The notes: generated by a model not told the origin, from the sequence alone. A stretch of 56,790 nt of DNA from CAZIQY01 sp964541605 (GCA_964541605.1 CAZIQY010000009.1:1-56790); one strand, 5' to 3'. Shown: positions 24,092 to 33,523, counted from the stretch's first letter. Program-made: numbers and translations.

Positions 24092-26080
24092 CTATCTGTT
24101 TTGAATCAACTTATCGATGAGCTCCAGGGACTTCTGGGAGATGGGGGTGGAAATACCCTTCAATTTCTCGTCAAACATGGCATCCGTATATTTTTCAATC
24201 GCGAGATCCACATTCCGTCGTTTAAGCCTCTGTTGCTCGCCCTGGTTAAAATATTCAACCTCGAGGCTCTGAAACTGCTTGAGAACGCTCTGTCCCATTT
24301 CGGTAATCTTTTCGTTCGTCAATTCATCGAGGACCTCGGTCTCGGATGGAAGTTCCAGCGGATCATGGGGAATGTTTGCCGCCGCCACAGCATCCTGATA
24401 CTTGTCTTCCTTGATCAATCTTCCCGGTATGGTATTGGCATAAATATTCTCTCCCGTGGAGGTATCCACAAGCTTATAAGAAATTTCGATTAAGGCGCTG
24501 ATCTTGGAAACCCCCTGCCTGTATGAAATGAATTGATAATTTCTTTTCTTAACCGTCCGGGGAGGCGCCGTTTTCATATCTTCCGCTGTTGGTTTTGGAT
24601 TCATCATTAACCAATCGGAAAACTCGGGATTACGGATGTCTTCTTCATCCACGAGGACTTTCACTTGACTGGTGCTCGGATTGTCCGACATCTTGGCTGT
24701 GAACTGGAGAACGTCACCCATGATGAATGTGTCAATGCCTCTCATCTTGCCCACGGTCTGGGCCGCTTTCACATCCACAATACCGGTCTGCCCCAGTTGC
24801 ATCTCTCGCAGAATCGATTGCAGGTTTTCACGTTCAATGATGCGAACGTCGCCGCTGGCATTCTTGTGGAGGTACGTGATGAGCTTGTTGGCGGCAATTT
24901 TCCCCGCATCCTTGTTGTTACTAGGGCTGCCGAAATCAAAAACGGCAATGGATTTTTTTATTCGCTTGTTGATGTGATCCCTCAATTCCAACATCTTTTG
25001 GAACAGGTCGGGATAACTCGGGTTCAGAGATTCAACCTTCTGGTACCAGATCAAAGCATTGCCCCACATTTCACGTTCAAAATACTTCTCTGCCCTCTCC
25101 ATCAGCTTTCGGCAGAATTTATTCACGAATTCCTTGTAGGCCGCATCCGCCTGCATGGAAGGGATATACGCCTTCACAAGCTCCATCTTCTTCATGGCTG
25201 CGTACATCCTGCCCTGATCCGCCAACTTGACGGCTTCGTCAAAGTAAACTTTCCCGACCTTCGCCTTCAGGTCATCCAGTTTCCTTGACAGCTGCTGATT
25301 GTCAGGTTGATACTCGAATGCTTTATCATACATGAATATGGCCTTTTCCCAGTTTTTAGCCTTTCCCGCCTTTTCCGCCCCGGCGATGAAGTAGGCGGCA
25401 TTATCTTTGGATAGCGCATCCTGATACAGCTTCTGGACATCGTAATAATTCGGATTGAGATCTAAAGCCGCTTTGTAGGCCTGGGCTGCCATTTTCCAAT
25501 CTTCCTGTTTGCCCAATGTGAGGCCCTGCTGATAAAACAACTTGGCGCCTTCCTGCTCAATCTTTGCCAGCTTCGCCCCCGTGTCCTCATAATTGGGAAA
25601 TATTTTATTAACCTGCTTTAACTTTCCCATGGCCGCAATCCAGTCTTCTTTCTGCATATCTGAATCCGCCTGGCTATACAGCGATTTAACCGTACTGATA
25701 AGGGTGTTGATTTTCGTTCTGAGATTATCGTGGAAAGCTTTTATATTCTTATTCCCGGGATCAAGATTGACTGCCTGCCCACTCTCTTTCGAAATCTGCT
25801 CCAGGGCGGGTACGTTATCAGGCGCCTGTGCCAGAGATGATTTTGCTTTTTCATAGTGGAGCTTCGCCGCTTCCCCTTTGGCCTTCAGCAGGGCATCCTT
25901 GTATTCCTGATTATCCGGACTCTCCTTTACTGCCTTATCAAACCAGCCGATGGCTTCGTCCCATCGGTTTTCTTTGCTTAGATCCTGGCCGGTTTTGTAG
26001 CTCTCAGAGACTGCACAACCAGCCATAAGAATCAGGACGATTAAACCGGTAAGAAATATCCGACATTTTCTCTGATTCAT
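24092..26080 (-). CDS. Lipoprotein with TPR repeats and a CsgG-like domain (surface cluster, gene 2)
   Basis: About 662 residues with a lipobox ILMAGCAVS near the N-terminus. Tandem TPR-like helices fill residues 25-345 (WDEAIGWFDKAVKESPDNQ, WKMAAQAYKAALDLNPNYY, WEKAIFMYDKAFEYQPDNQ). The C-terminal part matches CsgG: KSIAVFDFGS, ERENLQSILREMQLGQTG, GIDTFIMGDVLQF, and a late LVDTSTGENIYANT. CsgG forms the outer-membrane secretion pore for curli; here the TPR array would add a docking platform. The start is set by GGAGG upstream. The gap to the FN3 gene is 53 nt. Confidence 0.85.
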   Translation of the reverse strand: MNQRKCRIFLTGLIVLILMAGCAVSESYKTGQDLSKENRWDEAIGWFDKAVKESPDNQEYKDALLKAKGEAAKLHYEKAKSSLAQAPDNVPALEQISKESGQAVNLDPGNKNIKAFHDNLRTKINTLISTVKSLYSQADSDMQKEDWIAAMGKLKQVNKIFPNYEDTGAKLAKIEQEGAKLFYQQGLTLGKQEDWKMAAQAYKAALDLNPNYYDVQKLYQDALSKDNAAYFIAGAEKAGKAKNWEKAIFMYDKAFEYQPDNQQLSRKLDDLKAKVGKVYFDEAVKLADQGRMYAAMKKMELVKAYIPSMQADAAYKEFVNKFCRKLMERAEKYFEREMWGNALIWYQKVESLNPSYPDLFQKMLELRDHINKRIKKSIAVFDFGSPSNNKDAGKIAANKLITYLHKNASGDVRIIERENLQSILREMQLGQTGIVDVKAAQTVGKMRGIDTFIMGDVLQFTAKMSDNPSTSQVKVLVDEEDIRNPEFSDWLMMNPKPTAEDMKTAPPRTVKKRNYQFISYRQGVSKISALIEISYKLVDTSTGENIYANTIPGRLIKEDKYQDAVAAANIPHDPLELPSETEVLDELTNEKITEMGQSVLKQFQSLEVEYFNQGEQQRLKRRNVDLAIEKYTDAMFDEKLKGISTPISQKSLELIDKLIQNR

Positions 26081-26173
26081 CACGACCTCCCTCATACATT
26101 TTTTTAATTCAATCATGTTTTTTTATTCGTAGAAGCTTACATTCAGGGCAATTCAAACATTCCAATGGCTGCA

Positions 26174-27280
26174 TCAGGGCACTATTTTGGCTTCAATTCT
26201 GTTTGGGGTTATTTCCAGAATCGTAACCCTCCTCTTATCCAGAGTGATAGTTGCCACATCATCCGCGAGGCTCTGGGCATTCCCCTTAACCTCAATATCC
26301 AGTTCAACCTCTCCCTTGGCAAAGGACCTCTGATGCATCTGCTTTAATCCCTTTATTTCTGATGTTAAAAGATCTTTAAATCGTGACAGATCCCGGTATG
26401 ACTTCAGTCCGAAAACAACCAGTTTTACCGTGGCCATATTGGTCAATTCTGAAGACCATCGCTCAAGAATTTGCTCTTTCATTTCTTTCGCCAAATCCCT
26501 GGCCGCATCTTCCACCGTAACTTTTATATCACCTTTTCTTGTCTTGCTGTCCGTTGCGATAATTTCTCCCGTATCTCCATTGACAACCTTTCCCGAAACA
26601 ATGACCTCGTTTGCGGAAACCTCGATATCCCCCATTTTAAATGACTTTGTCGTTACTTCCACCTTAGCCAGAATGATCACTTCCGCGCCATAACGGCGGG
26701 CCGTCTCGGAAATCTCCTTGCGGTCAGCGTTCAATGACTGGAGGCGCTCAAATCCCTTCGTTTTTTTCAAGGCGCCGGCATCTACAAATTTGAATCCCTG
26801 CGACATAAGATATTTTGCCATTGCTGCCTCGGCAATGGCGTCTTTTTGGGTTTGCTCACTGAAAAGCAGCATCAGACGGGGCTTAGACTTTCTGGCCATA
26901 ATGAGGGCAATGGCCTCCATGCGGTCTTTCAGCCTGCCGGTGCCGACGTCTGCTTCAATGGTCACCTTGTAGGTATCTCCATCTCTTCCTTCCGAAATAA
27001 TGGTGTATGTATTAATAAAACCCTTGGATTCCGAAAGGATTTGATCCATCTTTACCTGGAAATTTTCGACTTCCGAAAAACTCGTGATCATGACACCCAC
27101 TTTTTCCTCAACGGCATTGCGCTGCGCGTTTTCAATCGCCTTATCTCTGGCTATGTCCACAGCGCTTTTGTGAATAGTTGCCATACCCACGGCCCGTACT
27201 TTATCCTGGGCATAAACGGTGCAGAAAGAGAATACCAAACTCAAACCTAATACAAAGATCCCAAAAACAAGTCGCTTCAT
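26174..27280 (-). CDS. Exported FlgT/LPP20-like protein (surface cluster, gene 1)
   Basis: About 368 residues with a signal peptide ending near CTVYAQD. The first mature domain (VRAVGMATIHKSAVDIARDK, VEEKVGVMI) matches FlgT-N/LPP20. The middle (KPRLMLLFSEQ, YGAEVIILAKVEVT, GDTGEIIATDSKTRKGD) resembles FlgT-M/TolB-N. A third alpha/beta domain begins near TVKLVVFGLKSYRDL. FlgT belongs to the flagellar H-ring of Vibrio, but no flagellar genes lie here, so the role should differ. Two in-frame ATGs (27289, 27280) are possible; neither has a strong ribosome binding site. It opens the six-gene minus-strand cluster. Confidence 0.8.
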   Translation of the reverse strand: MKRLVFGIFVLGLSLVFSFCTVYAQDKVRAVGMATIHKSAVDIARDKAIENAQRNAVEEKVGVMITSFSEVENFQVKMDQILSESKGFINTYTIISEGRDGDTYKVTIEADVGTGRLKDRMEAIALIMARKSKPRLMLLFSEQTQKDAIAEAAMAKYLMSQGFKFVDAGALKKTKGFERLQSLNADRKEISETARRYGAEVIILAKVEVTTKSFKMGDIEVSANEVIVSGKVVNGDTGEIIATDSKTRKGDIKVTVEDAARDLAKEMKEQILERWSSELTNMATVKLVVFGLKSYRDLSRFKDLLTSEIKGLKQMHQRSFAKGEVELDIEVKGNAQSLADDVATITLDKRRVTILEITPNRIEAKIVP

Positions 27281-27289
27281 ATCATTCAT

Positions 27290-27624
27290 CCATCATTTTG
27301 TCTTGTTTCTTCATTGAAGACCGACATGGACATACCATGTATCTGACCAATTATTTTGAATAGTGATCGGAAGTGCATCCCCCTACCCTGTCTTTGCAGT
27401 CATAAATAAGGGGCTCAAAGTAAAATTTCCCTTGCCGGAAGCTGTCCGGCCGTCATTTGGTAACTTCAAAATTGATCGACCTTAAAACACAGGTCCCGGA
27501 TAATAAGGGGAAACGCCATGAAATATACTTAAATTGCCATCCCGTGTCAAGATGATTTCCCGGCATCTTATTATTAATGGAATCATGGTATAGCTGGAAT
27601 GAAAGGGGCTTTTTACAAAGATGA
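27290..27624. other. Intergenic region upstream of the exported-protein cluster
   Basis: No gene is supported in these 335 bases between rfbD and the FlgT-like gene. A short palindrome, ACATGG-ACATA-CCATGT (27324-27340), lies 45-60 nt upstream of the FlgT-like start and could be an operator. No convincing sigma-70 boxes or terminator were found, although the cluster promoter should lie here. Confidence 0.4.
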
Positions 27625-28470
27625 TTAATACCCCATCTTGCCAATAAAATCATCTAAAGCCACCTGCCAATATCTCATGGTTTTCCTTGTTGTCTCAATG
27701 AATTTTCGGCAACTCAGAACACTATAAGGAGGGCGCGGCGCAGGCCTTGCCAGCTTATCCGAACAGATTGGCTTGACTTGAACATCTGTCATACCGGCAC
27801 ATTTCATTATCCTCAGGGTAAATTCATACCAACTGCAACTCCCCCTGTTTGTGATATGAAAAACACCGGTATGGTGGCCTTCGATGAGAATTTGTACGGC
27901 GGCAGCCAGGTCCCATGTAAAAGTCGGTGATCCAATCTGATCATCCACAACCTCAATACATTTTTCCGTTCTCGCCTTTTCCACGATGGTCTTTACAAAA
28001 TTTTTGCCGTTCCTCCCATAAAGCCAGGCTGACCGGATAAGAATAAAGTCCTTCGACAGCTCCCGCAAATACCGTTCTCCCATAAGCTTTGACTGACCAT
28101 AGAGATTGACAGGGTGGCAGGGATCATCCTCCACATACGGCGTTTTTTTCTTTCCATCAAAGACATAGTCCGTACTGAAGTGAACCATTTTTATGCCGCT
28201 TTTCTGACAGGCAAGTGCAATATTTTTCACACCTTCCGCATTAACGCAGAAGCACGTGTCCTTATCTGATTCACAACCGTCGACGTCCGTGTATGCGGCT
28301 GCATTAATGACTACATCGGGTTTCGTTTCCGAAATGACCTCCCGACAGGCTGCTTCCGACGTGATATCAACACCATCAATATCTCTTCCCGTTACATGAT
28401 GGGAGACCATCATTCTGACGGCAAGATCGTTGCCCAACATTCCTTTATGTCCCAGTACCAGTATATCCAT
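27625..28470 (-). CDS. rfbD: dTDP-4-dehydrorhamnose reductase
   Basis: RmlD/RfbD makes dTDP-L-rhamnose for surface polysaccharide. The 281-residue protein has an N-terminal NAD(P)-binding GHKGMLG (residues 7-13), the DVVINAAAYTDVDGCE motif, FSTDYVFDG, and the catalytic YGQSK (Tyr/Lys of the extended SDR family). The ATG overlaps the truA stop by one base (TGATG), so translation is coupled. The other rml genes are not in the window, and its pairing with truA looks accidental. Confidence 0.92.
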   Translation of the reverse strand: MDILVLGHKGMLGNDLAVRMMVSHHVTGRDIDGVDITSEAACREVISETKPDVVINAAAYTDVDGCESDKDTCFCVNAEGVKNIALACQKSGIKMVHFSTDYVFDGKKKTPYVEDDPCHPVNLYGQSKLMGERYLRELSKDFILIRSAWLYGRNGKNFVKTIVEKARTEKCIEVVDDQIGSPTFTWDLAAAVQILIEGHHTGVFHITNRGSCSWYEFTLRIMKCAGMTDVQVKPICSDKLARPAPRPPYSVLSCRKFIETTRKTMRYWQVALDDFIGKMGY

Positions 28471-29207
28471 CAGTATCTCACTTCCTTTAAAAACAGTCCC
28501 TGTGCCGGCGCCGTTACACCTGCCCTTCTCCTGTCCTTCGCTCCGATGACATCCGTTATGTCATTCGGACGCCGGTTCCCCTTCCCGATGTCAACCAACA
28601 TGCCAACCATATTTCTCACCATATATCTCAAAAAACCATCAGCCTCCACATTAACTTTCAATAAACCATTGTTATCTCGATCTATTTCAAGTCTCTCAAT
28701 CGTTCTGACATGATTTATCAACCCGCAACCGGATGCACAGAAAGATGAAAAATCGTGCGTCCCGGTAAGAAGCATTGCCCCCTCCTTCATCCAATCCATA
28801 TTAAGGGGACTACGGACAAACCAGACATATTGCCTGTATAAAGCGGAACGTACCGTTCCATTGTATATCTGGTATACATACACCTTACTTCTGGCATGAT
28901 ATCTTGCGTGAAAATCCGCATCAACCTCCATCATCCTTTTGATCACAATGTCCGGCGGCAGAAGACTGTTGATTCCGGCAAGAAGGTTTCTTTCCCCGAT
29001 GGTTGAATTCGTCATGAAATTGGCTACCTGATTCATGGCATGGACGCCGGCGTCTGTTCTTCCCGAACCTACGACCCTGACGTCTTCCTGTGTGATACTG
29101 CTGATGCTTTCTTCAAGCACCTGCTGGATGGTTATTCGACCAAGTTGGCGTTGCCATCCATGGTATCCGCTTCCGTCATATTCTATAACCATCTTCAGGT
29201 TGCGCAT
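28470..29207 (-). CDS. truA: tRNA pseudouridine(38-40) synthase
   Basis: TruA isomerises uridines 38-40 in the tRNA anticodon arm. The 245-residue form shows IEYDGSGYHGWQRQ at the start, the catalytic aspartate in GSGRTDAGVHAMNQ, FHARYHARSKVY and FLRYMVRNMVG. Start choice is uncertain: ATG at 29207 gives the usual MRNLK opening, while an ATG at 29222 adds five residues but has a Shine-Dalgarno-like AAAGGA too close. A hairpin terminator lies upstream after pgk. Its stop overlaps the rfbD start by one base. Confidence 0.93.
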   Translation of the reverse strand: MRNLKMVIEYDGSGYHGWQRQLGRITIQQVLEESISSITQEDVRVVGSGRTDAGVHAMNQVANFMTNSTIGERNLLAGINSLLPPDIVIKRMMEVDADFHARYHARSKVYVYQIYNGTVRSALYRQYVWFVRSPLNMDWMKEGAMLLTGTHDFSSFCASGCGLINHVRTIERLEIDRDNNGLLKVNVEADGFLRYMVRNMVGMLVDIGKGNRRPNDITDVIGAKDRRRAGVTAPAQGLFLKEVRY

Positions 29208-29259
29208 GATAAGTCTTTTCATGTCCTTTAACTTTCGGGAGAAACGCCCTGAAAAAGGA

Positions 29260-29290
29260 AAGGGGGAAACCTGTCCCCCTTCTTTTTTCC
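29260..29290 (-). terminator. Terminator after pgk (probably bidirectional)
   Basis: AAGGGGGA pairs with TCCCCCTT around a 6-nt loop. On the minus strand it follows the pgk stop and is succeeded by a T-rich run (TTTCCTTTTTC). The plus strand also has CTTTTTT after the stem, though no plus-strand gene ends here. Confidence 0.65.
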
Positions 29291-29304
29291 CTGATTTATC
29301 CCGA

Positions 29305-30498
29305 TTAATCGGGGTTGTCGCCACTGTCCAGGACTTCAATGCCGGGCATATCCTTGCCGGCAAGAAGTTCGAGCGAAGCCCCTCCCCCCGTGGATATGTA
29401 AGTGATTTTATCACTCTCGCCCGCTCTGTGAATCGCTACGTCCGTATCTCCTCCTCCCACAATGGTCAGGGCATAGGAATTTGCGACACTATGAGCCAGC
29501 GCCGATGTGCCCCTGCCGAAGGCATCAATTTCAAATACGCCCATTGGACCATTCCATACTATGGTCTTGGCATTATTCAACGCCTCCGTAAAAAGAGTAA
29601 TCGTAGCCGGGCCGATGTCGAGACCCCTCCATTTTGCATTTATTTCCTGTATCGGCACGATCTTGGTTTCTGCTTCAGCACTTATCTCTTCAGCAATGAC
29701 GCAGTCCACCGGCAAATAAAACTTCACACCCAGTTTCTTTGCCGTTTCGATGACTTCTCTGGCTTTGGGCAACAGGTCGTTTTCCACGATGGATTGACCG
29801 ACTTCATGTCCGAGTTCCTTCAGGAAGGTAAAGGCCATCCCCCCCCCGATAATCATCTTGTCGACTTTTTCGATGAGGTGAAGGAGGGCTTCGAGTTTGC
29901 CGGAAACCTTTGAACCGCCTATGATTGCCACAAAGGGTCTGGCAGGCTTTTCCACCGCCTTCTGAAAATAATTCAGTTCCTGTTTTATCAGGAAGCCGGC
30001 GCCATATTCCTTCATATATTTAACAATGCCCACATTTGATGCATGCTTTCTATGGGCATTTCCAAAGGCGTCATCAATATATACATCTCCAAGACCAGCC
30101 AGTTCCCTGGCAAACTCGTCTGCATTCTTCTCCTCTTCCGGGTGAAACCTCAGGTTCTCCAGGAGAACAATACATCCCGGCTTCATGCCGTCGATCAGCT
30201 TTTTAACGTCATCGCCGATACAATCCTTAGCCAGGACGACATCTTTTTTCAGGAATCGCGTCAACCTTCGCGCCACAGGGGCAAGACTCATCTCAGGTAC
30301 AACTTTTCCCTTGGGTCGTCCAAGATGCGACATGATGATCACTTTTGCCCCTTCGTCAAGAGCATAGTTGATTGTGGGAAGCACGGCCCTGATCCGGATA
30401 TCATCGGTTATGTTCAGGGAATTGTCCAAAGGAACATTGAAATCAAATCTGAATAAAACCTTCTTGCCCTTGAGGTCCATCTCGTCTACATATTTCAT
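29305..30498 (-). CDS. pgk: Phosphoglycerate kinase
   Basis: Pgk transfers phosphate from 1,3-bisphosphoglycerate to ADP in glycolysis, or the reverse in gluconeogenesis. The 397-residue protein shows LFRFDFNVPLD near the N-terminus, SHLGRPKG, ENLRFHPEEEKN, FVAIIGGSKVSGKLEAL, and the C-terminal nucleotide motif VGGGDTDVAIH with STGGGASLELLAGK. GGGAGG before ATG 30498 sets the start; 10 extra upstream codons are rejected. gap and tpiA are not adjacent in this window. Confidence 0.97.
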   Translation of the reverse strand: MKYVDEMDLKGKKVLFRFDFNVPLDNSLNITDDIRIRAVLPTINYALDEGAKVIIMSHLGRPKGKVVPEMSLAPVARRLTRFLKKDVVLAKDCIGDDVKKLIDGMKPGCIVLLENLRFHPEEEKNADEFARELAGLGDVYIDDAFGNAHRKHASNVGIVKYMKEYGAGFLIKQELNYFQKAVEKPARPFVAIIGGSKVSGKLEALLHLIEKVDKMIIGGGMAFTFLKELGHEVGQSIVENDLLPKAREVIETAKKLGVKFYLPVDCVIAEEISAEAETKIVPIQEINAKWRGLDIGPATITLFTEALNNAKTIVWNGPMGVFEIDAFGRGTSALAHSVANSYALTIVGGGDTDVAIHRAGESDKITYISTGGGASLELLAGKDMPGIEVLDSGDNPD

Positions 30499-30890
30499 TG
30501 ATCCTCCCTTCCTGCCATTTCTTGTCAAATCACACGGGCATCATTGTTTGTTTGCTGGACTGGAAAATTTCGACCTATACGCTTTTTAAAAAAAGCTTCC
30601 CCGATCAGGAGCGTTGATGAGTGCTTTAAATATTTTATAGCTTATTCGAAATGTTCAGGTCAAGACAGAAATTCCGATAATGAAATTAACCCCGGCACAT
30701 ATTCTCTCCCCCGTCATCCTGTTTTCATGTGGTTCCGCTTCTTTTTAGGATTCATAAATGCCTAAGGATTTCCACTTCGTCGGAGGATTTTCTTACTTAA
30801 AAAAACATAAAAAATGGCAGAACTCTCATTTAAAATATGGTACAAAAGCAACAGGACAAGTTGCTCTCACAATATCGAAAAGGATTTATA
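30499..30890. other. Divergent intergenic region between pgk and the PilZ gene
   Basis: These 392 bases should hold the pgk promoter (minus) and the PilZ promoter (plus), but no box pair stood out. A loopless palindrome GCTTTTTAAAAAAAGC lies at 30581-30596. Short open frames here overlap the PilZ gene or lack ribosome binding sites and are not supported. Confidence 0.4.
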
Positions 30891-31571
30891 ATGGAAAATA
30901 CGGCAGTTGCAAAACCTGGATTAAATGTAAATATCATTTTTACACTTGATATCGAAAAGGAAACAGCTGATGTCAGGGGCGCAATTATTTACGATATTAA
31001 CGGTAAAGATGTCACCTTGTCTCAAACGAATCCACCCGTTATGGAAAAGCACATCGGAAAAGATATCTCGGTAACGTATTTGATCAAAGGAAAAAATGAC
31101 GCATCCCGCTATGGCTTCAAAGGAAAAGTAGTTAACATCATCAAAGATTACAACGTGTCTTCGTCAAAAACGGTCTCGGCTATTCTCGTAGAGAGGGACA
31201 CCGGTTCTATAACATATGACTTAAGAATGCACTACCGGGTAAAACCAAAGTCGAATGATGCTTCCATAGCCATTTATCTCGGCAATGAAAAAGTAACTCT
31301 CATGGACATCTCCATCGGCGGGGTGCGTTTCTGCCACAAAAAAGACTGCCCTGTTGAACCCGGGAATATCATAAAAGTGTTCCTGTTTATAGATGGGCAC
31401 AGGTTTCCTCTTGATACCAGAGTAGTGAGCAGCTGGCTCCCTTCCAATGCGGGGAGACAGCCTGATTTGGAACATGTGAGGCTTCAGTTCCTGAATATGG
31501 ATAAAAAGTGCAGCCGTCTGTTGAATGGTAAAATTCTTGCGATCCAGAGAGAGATTCTATCTAAACAATGA
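30891..31571 (+). CDS. PilZ-domain protein, predicted cyclic di-GMP binder
   Basis: This 226-residue protein has a YcgR-like N-terminal half and a C-terminal PilZ domain. The cyclic di-GMP motif RxxxR is visible as RMHYR, followed about 25 residues later by DISIGG (the D/NxSxxG motif). Such proteins alter motility, polysaccharide secretion or transcription when the nucleotide binds. The start MENTAV is preceded by AAAGG; an 18-residue longer frame lacks one. The gene meets gltX tail to tail: the TGA at 31569-31571 directly abuts the gltX stop in the palindrome TGATCA. Its target is not evident. Confidence 0.85.
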   Translation: MENTAVAKPGLNVNIIFTLDIEKETADVRGAIIYDINGKDVTLSQTNPPVMEKHIGKDISVTYLIKGKNDASRYGFKGKVVNIIKDYNVSSSKTVSAILVERDTGSITYDLRMHYRVKPKSNDASIAIYLGNEKVTLMDISIGGVRFCHKKDCPVEPGNIIKVFLFIDGHRFPLDTRVVSSWLPSNAGRQPDLEHVRLQFLNMDKKCSRLLNGKILAIQREILSKQ

Positions 31572-33035
31572 TCAGATCCTTCCCGTAATATCAATCCCTG
31601 CTGTTTGACTGGCATGTTTGAGTCTGACGAAAATGGATTTTCTCCCCAGGATGGAAAATATTTTCCTCAGCTCCGGTCCCGAGACCCTGCCGGTAATAGC
31701 TGCTCTGACAGGCATGAAAAGATCTCTGGCTTTCAGGCCGGTCTTTTCCCGTACTCTTTTAATCAAATCGTCATAGAGCTTTTCATCACTAATATCATGA
31801 TGATTCAATGCGTCATAAAGGGCTCTGATGACGCCAGGGGCCGTTTTTCCCTTGAGAAGGTCCACTGCTTCATCCGAAATGTGAAACTTTTCATCTAAAA
31901 ATATATCCAGATAATTGCCAATATCAGATAACGTCACAAGATTATCTTTGACAGCTTCGACAATCTGGCGCAGCAACGAATGATCAAACACCTCAACATC
32001 ATAGCCCGCCTTCTTGATAAACGGGATTAACCGTTCAGTCAGTTTTTCAACACTATCATTTCTGATATAGACTGCATTGAGCCAGCTGAGCTTGTTCTCG
32101 TCAAAGATGGCGCCACTCTTTCCGGCTTTGTTGAGGGAAAACATCTCGATGATTTCTTGAATGGAAGCAATTTCCTTTCCGTCTTCGAGAGAGCTCCCTA
32201 ATAGTGCAAGATAGTTCAAGAGAGCGTCCGGCAGGAAGCCCTTCTCCCGGAATTCCTTCACAGATACGGAACCGTGACGCTTGCTCAGTTTTGTTCGATC
32301 CTTGCCAAGGATGAGTGAATGATGGGCAAATTCGGGGGAATAAAAACCGAGGGCTCTATAGAGAAGTAACTGTATGGCTGTGTTGGAAAGATGATCCTCT
32401 CCACGAATGACATGTGTTATTTTCATGAGGTGATCATCGATGACGACCGCAAAGTTATAGGCAGGAACACCGTTGGAACGCATAATGATGAAGTCTCCAA
32501 GCGCTTCCCCCTCAAATTTCATGGCGCCTCGAATCAGATCATTAAAATCGATGGCGCCTTTATCTACTTTGAAACGAACGGCCGGTTTCCTTCCCTCCCT
32601 TTCAAGCTTTTTCTTCTCCTGATCTGATAAATTTCGGCATTTTCCCGTATACCTTGGCGGCATTCTCATGGCCAGAAGGCCGGTTCGCTCCGCTTCCAGT
32701 TCTTCCTCAGAGCAGTAACAGGGATAGGCCCTGCCGTCAGTGATCAGCTTATTCAGATAGGATTCATAGATATGGATTCTCTCGATCTGATGGTATGGAC
32801 CACATCCCCCCCCTTTTTCAGGGCCTTCATCCCAGTCCATTGAAAGCCATCTCAGATCTTCCATGAGGGATTTTTCATAAATCTTCGTTACCCTTTCCTG
32901 GTCTGTATCTTCAATCCGGAGGATAAACTGCCCCCCGCAGCGCCTGGCGAAGAGCCAATTAAAAAGGGCTGTTCTGGCATTCCCCACATGAAGGTGCCCC
33001 GTAGGCGACGGAGCAAATCTGACCCTTGGTCCCAT
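31572..33035 (-). CDS. gltX: Glutamyl-tRNA synthetase
   Basis: A class Ib synthetase of 487 residues. The ATP site is APSPTGHLHVGNAR (HIGH-type) and the KMSKS-type loop reads KLSKRHG. YCSEEELEAER near residue 125 belongs to the tRNA-acceptor region. Whether it is discriminating or also charges tRNA-Gln cannot be read here. The start MGPRVRFAPSPTG is 5 nt after the ispF stop with AGGATG upstream; a longer frame would overlap ispF. The stop abuts that of the convergent PilZ gene with no spacer. Confidence 0.96.
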   Translation of the reverse strand: MGPRVRFAPSPTGHLHVGNARTALFNWLFARRCGGQFILRIEDTDQERVTKIYEKSLMEDLRWLSMDWDEGPEKGGGCGPYHQIERIHIYESYLNKLITDGRAYPCYCSEEELEAERTGLLAMRMPPRYTGKCRNLSDQEKKKLEREGRKPAVRFKVDKGAIDFNDLIRGAMKFEGEALGDFIIMRSNGVPAYNFAVVIDDHLMKITHVIRGEDHLSNTAIQLLLYRALGFYSPEFAHHSLILGKDRTKLSKRHGSVSVKEFREKGFLPDALLNYLALLGSSLEDGKEIASIQEIIEMFSLNKAGKSGAIFDENKLSWLNAVYIRNDSVEKLTERLIPFIKKAGYDVEVFDHSLLRQIVEAVKDNLVTLSDIGNYLDIFLDEKFHISDEAVDLLKGKTAPGVIRALYDALNHHDISDEKLYDDLIKRVREKTGLKARDLFMPVRAAITGRVSGPELRKIFSILGRKSIFVRLKHASQTAGIDITGRI

Positions 33036-33040
33036 CGGTA

Positions 33041-33523
33041 TCACATCCTGCTTTTTTCCATAACCGTGACGACCGCAAAGGCAACCACACCCTCGCTTCG
33101 CCCTACGAAACCCATGCCCTCGTTGGTCTTGGCCTTGACGTTGACCCGGCTTTGCGAAATACATAACACATCTGAAATGTTCATGATCATTTCATGCAGG
33201 TAGCCTGCTAATTTTGGCTTTTCAATAACGATGGTCGAATCCACATTGTTTATCAAGAAACCCTTTTCTTCCGCCATAAGGCTTACCTGACGGAGTAATC
33301 TCATGCTGGATATGTCCTTGTATTCAGGGTCCGTATCAGGGAAACGCCTGCCTATGTCACCACCGCCCACAGCACCCAGGACAGCATCACAAATGGCATG
33401 AATCAGAACATCGGCATCGGAGTGGCCGAGAAGCCCCCTTTCATGGGGAATTTCCATACCCCCCAAGATCAGGCTTCTCCCTTCAACCAGCCGGTGACTG
33501 TCATATCCGAAACCGATTCTCAT
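33041..33523 (-). CDS. ispF: 2-C-methyl-D-erythritol 2,4-cyclodiphosphate synthase
   Basis: IspF closes the cyclic diphosphate in the MEP isoprenoid pathway. The 160-residue protein begins MRIGFGYDSHRL with zinc ligands D8 and H10, then LLGHSDADVLIHAICDA, and ends with TNEGMGFVGR. The ATG at 33523 has AAGG 8 nt upstream; a GTG three codons earlier is less likely. It lies between ispD (39-nt gap) and gltX (5-nt gap), so ispD-ispF-gltX is an operon. Confidence 0.96.
   Translation of the reverse strand: MRIGFGYDSHRLVEGRSLILGGMEIPHERGLLGHSDADVLIHAICDAVLGAVGGGDIGRRFPDTDPEYKDISSMRLLRQVSLMAEEKGFLINNVDSTIVIEKPKLAGYLHEMIMNISDVLCISQSRVNVKAKTNEGMGFVGRSEGVVAFAVVTVMEKSRM

Noticed and set aside
24665..25288. 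207-codon plus-strand open frame
   Set aside because: Antisense of the TPR-CsgG lipoprotein gene, without a ribosome binding site.
29035..29913. 292-codon plus-strand open frame
   Set aside because: It crosses truA, a terminator and pgk in antisense and shows no family motif.
30758..30949. 63-codon frame upstream of the PilZ gene
   Set aside because: It overlaps the PilZ start, lacks a ribosome binding site and has a lysine-rich random-looking composition.
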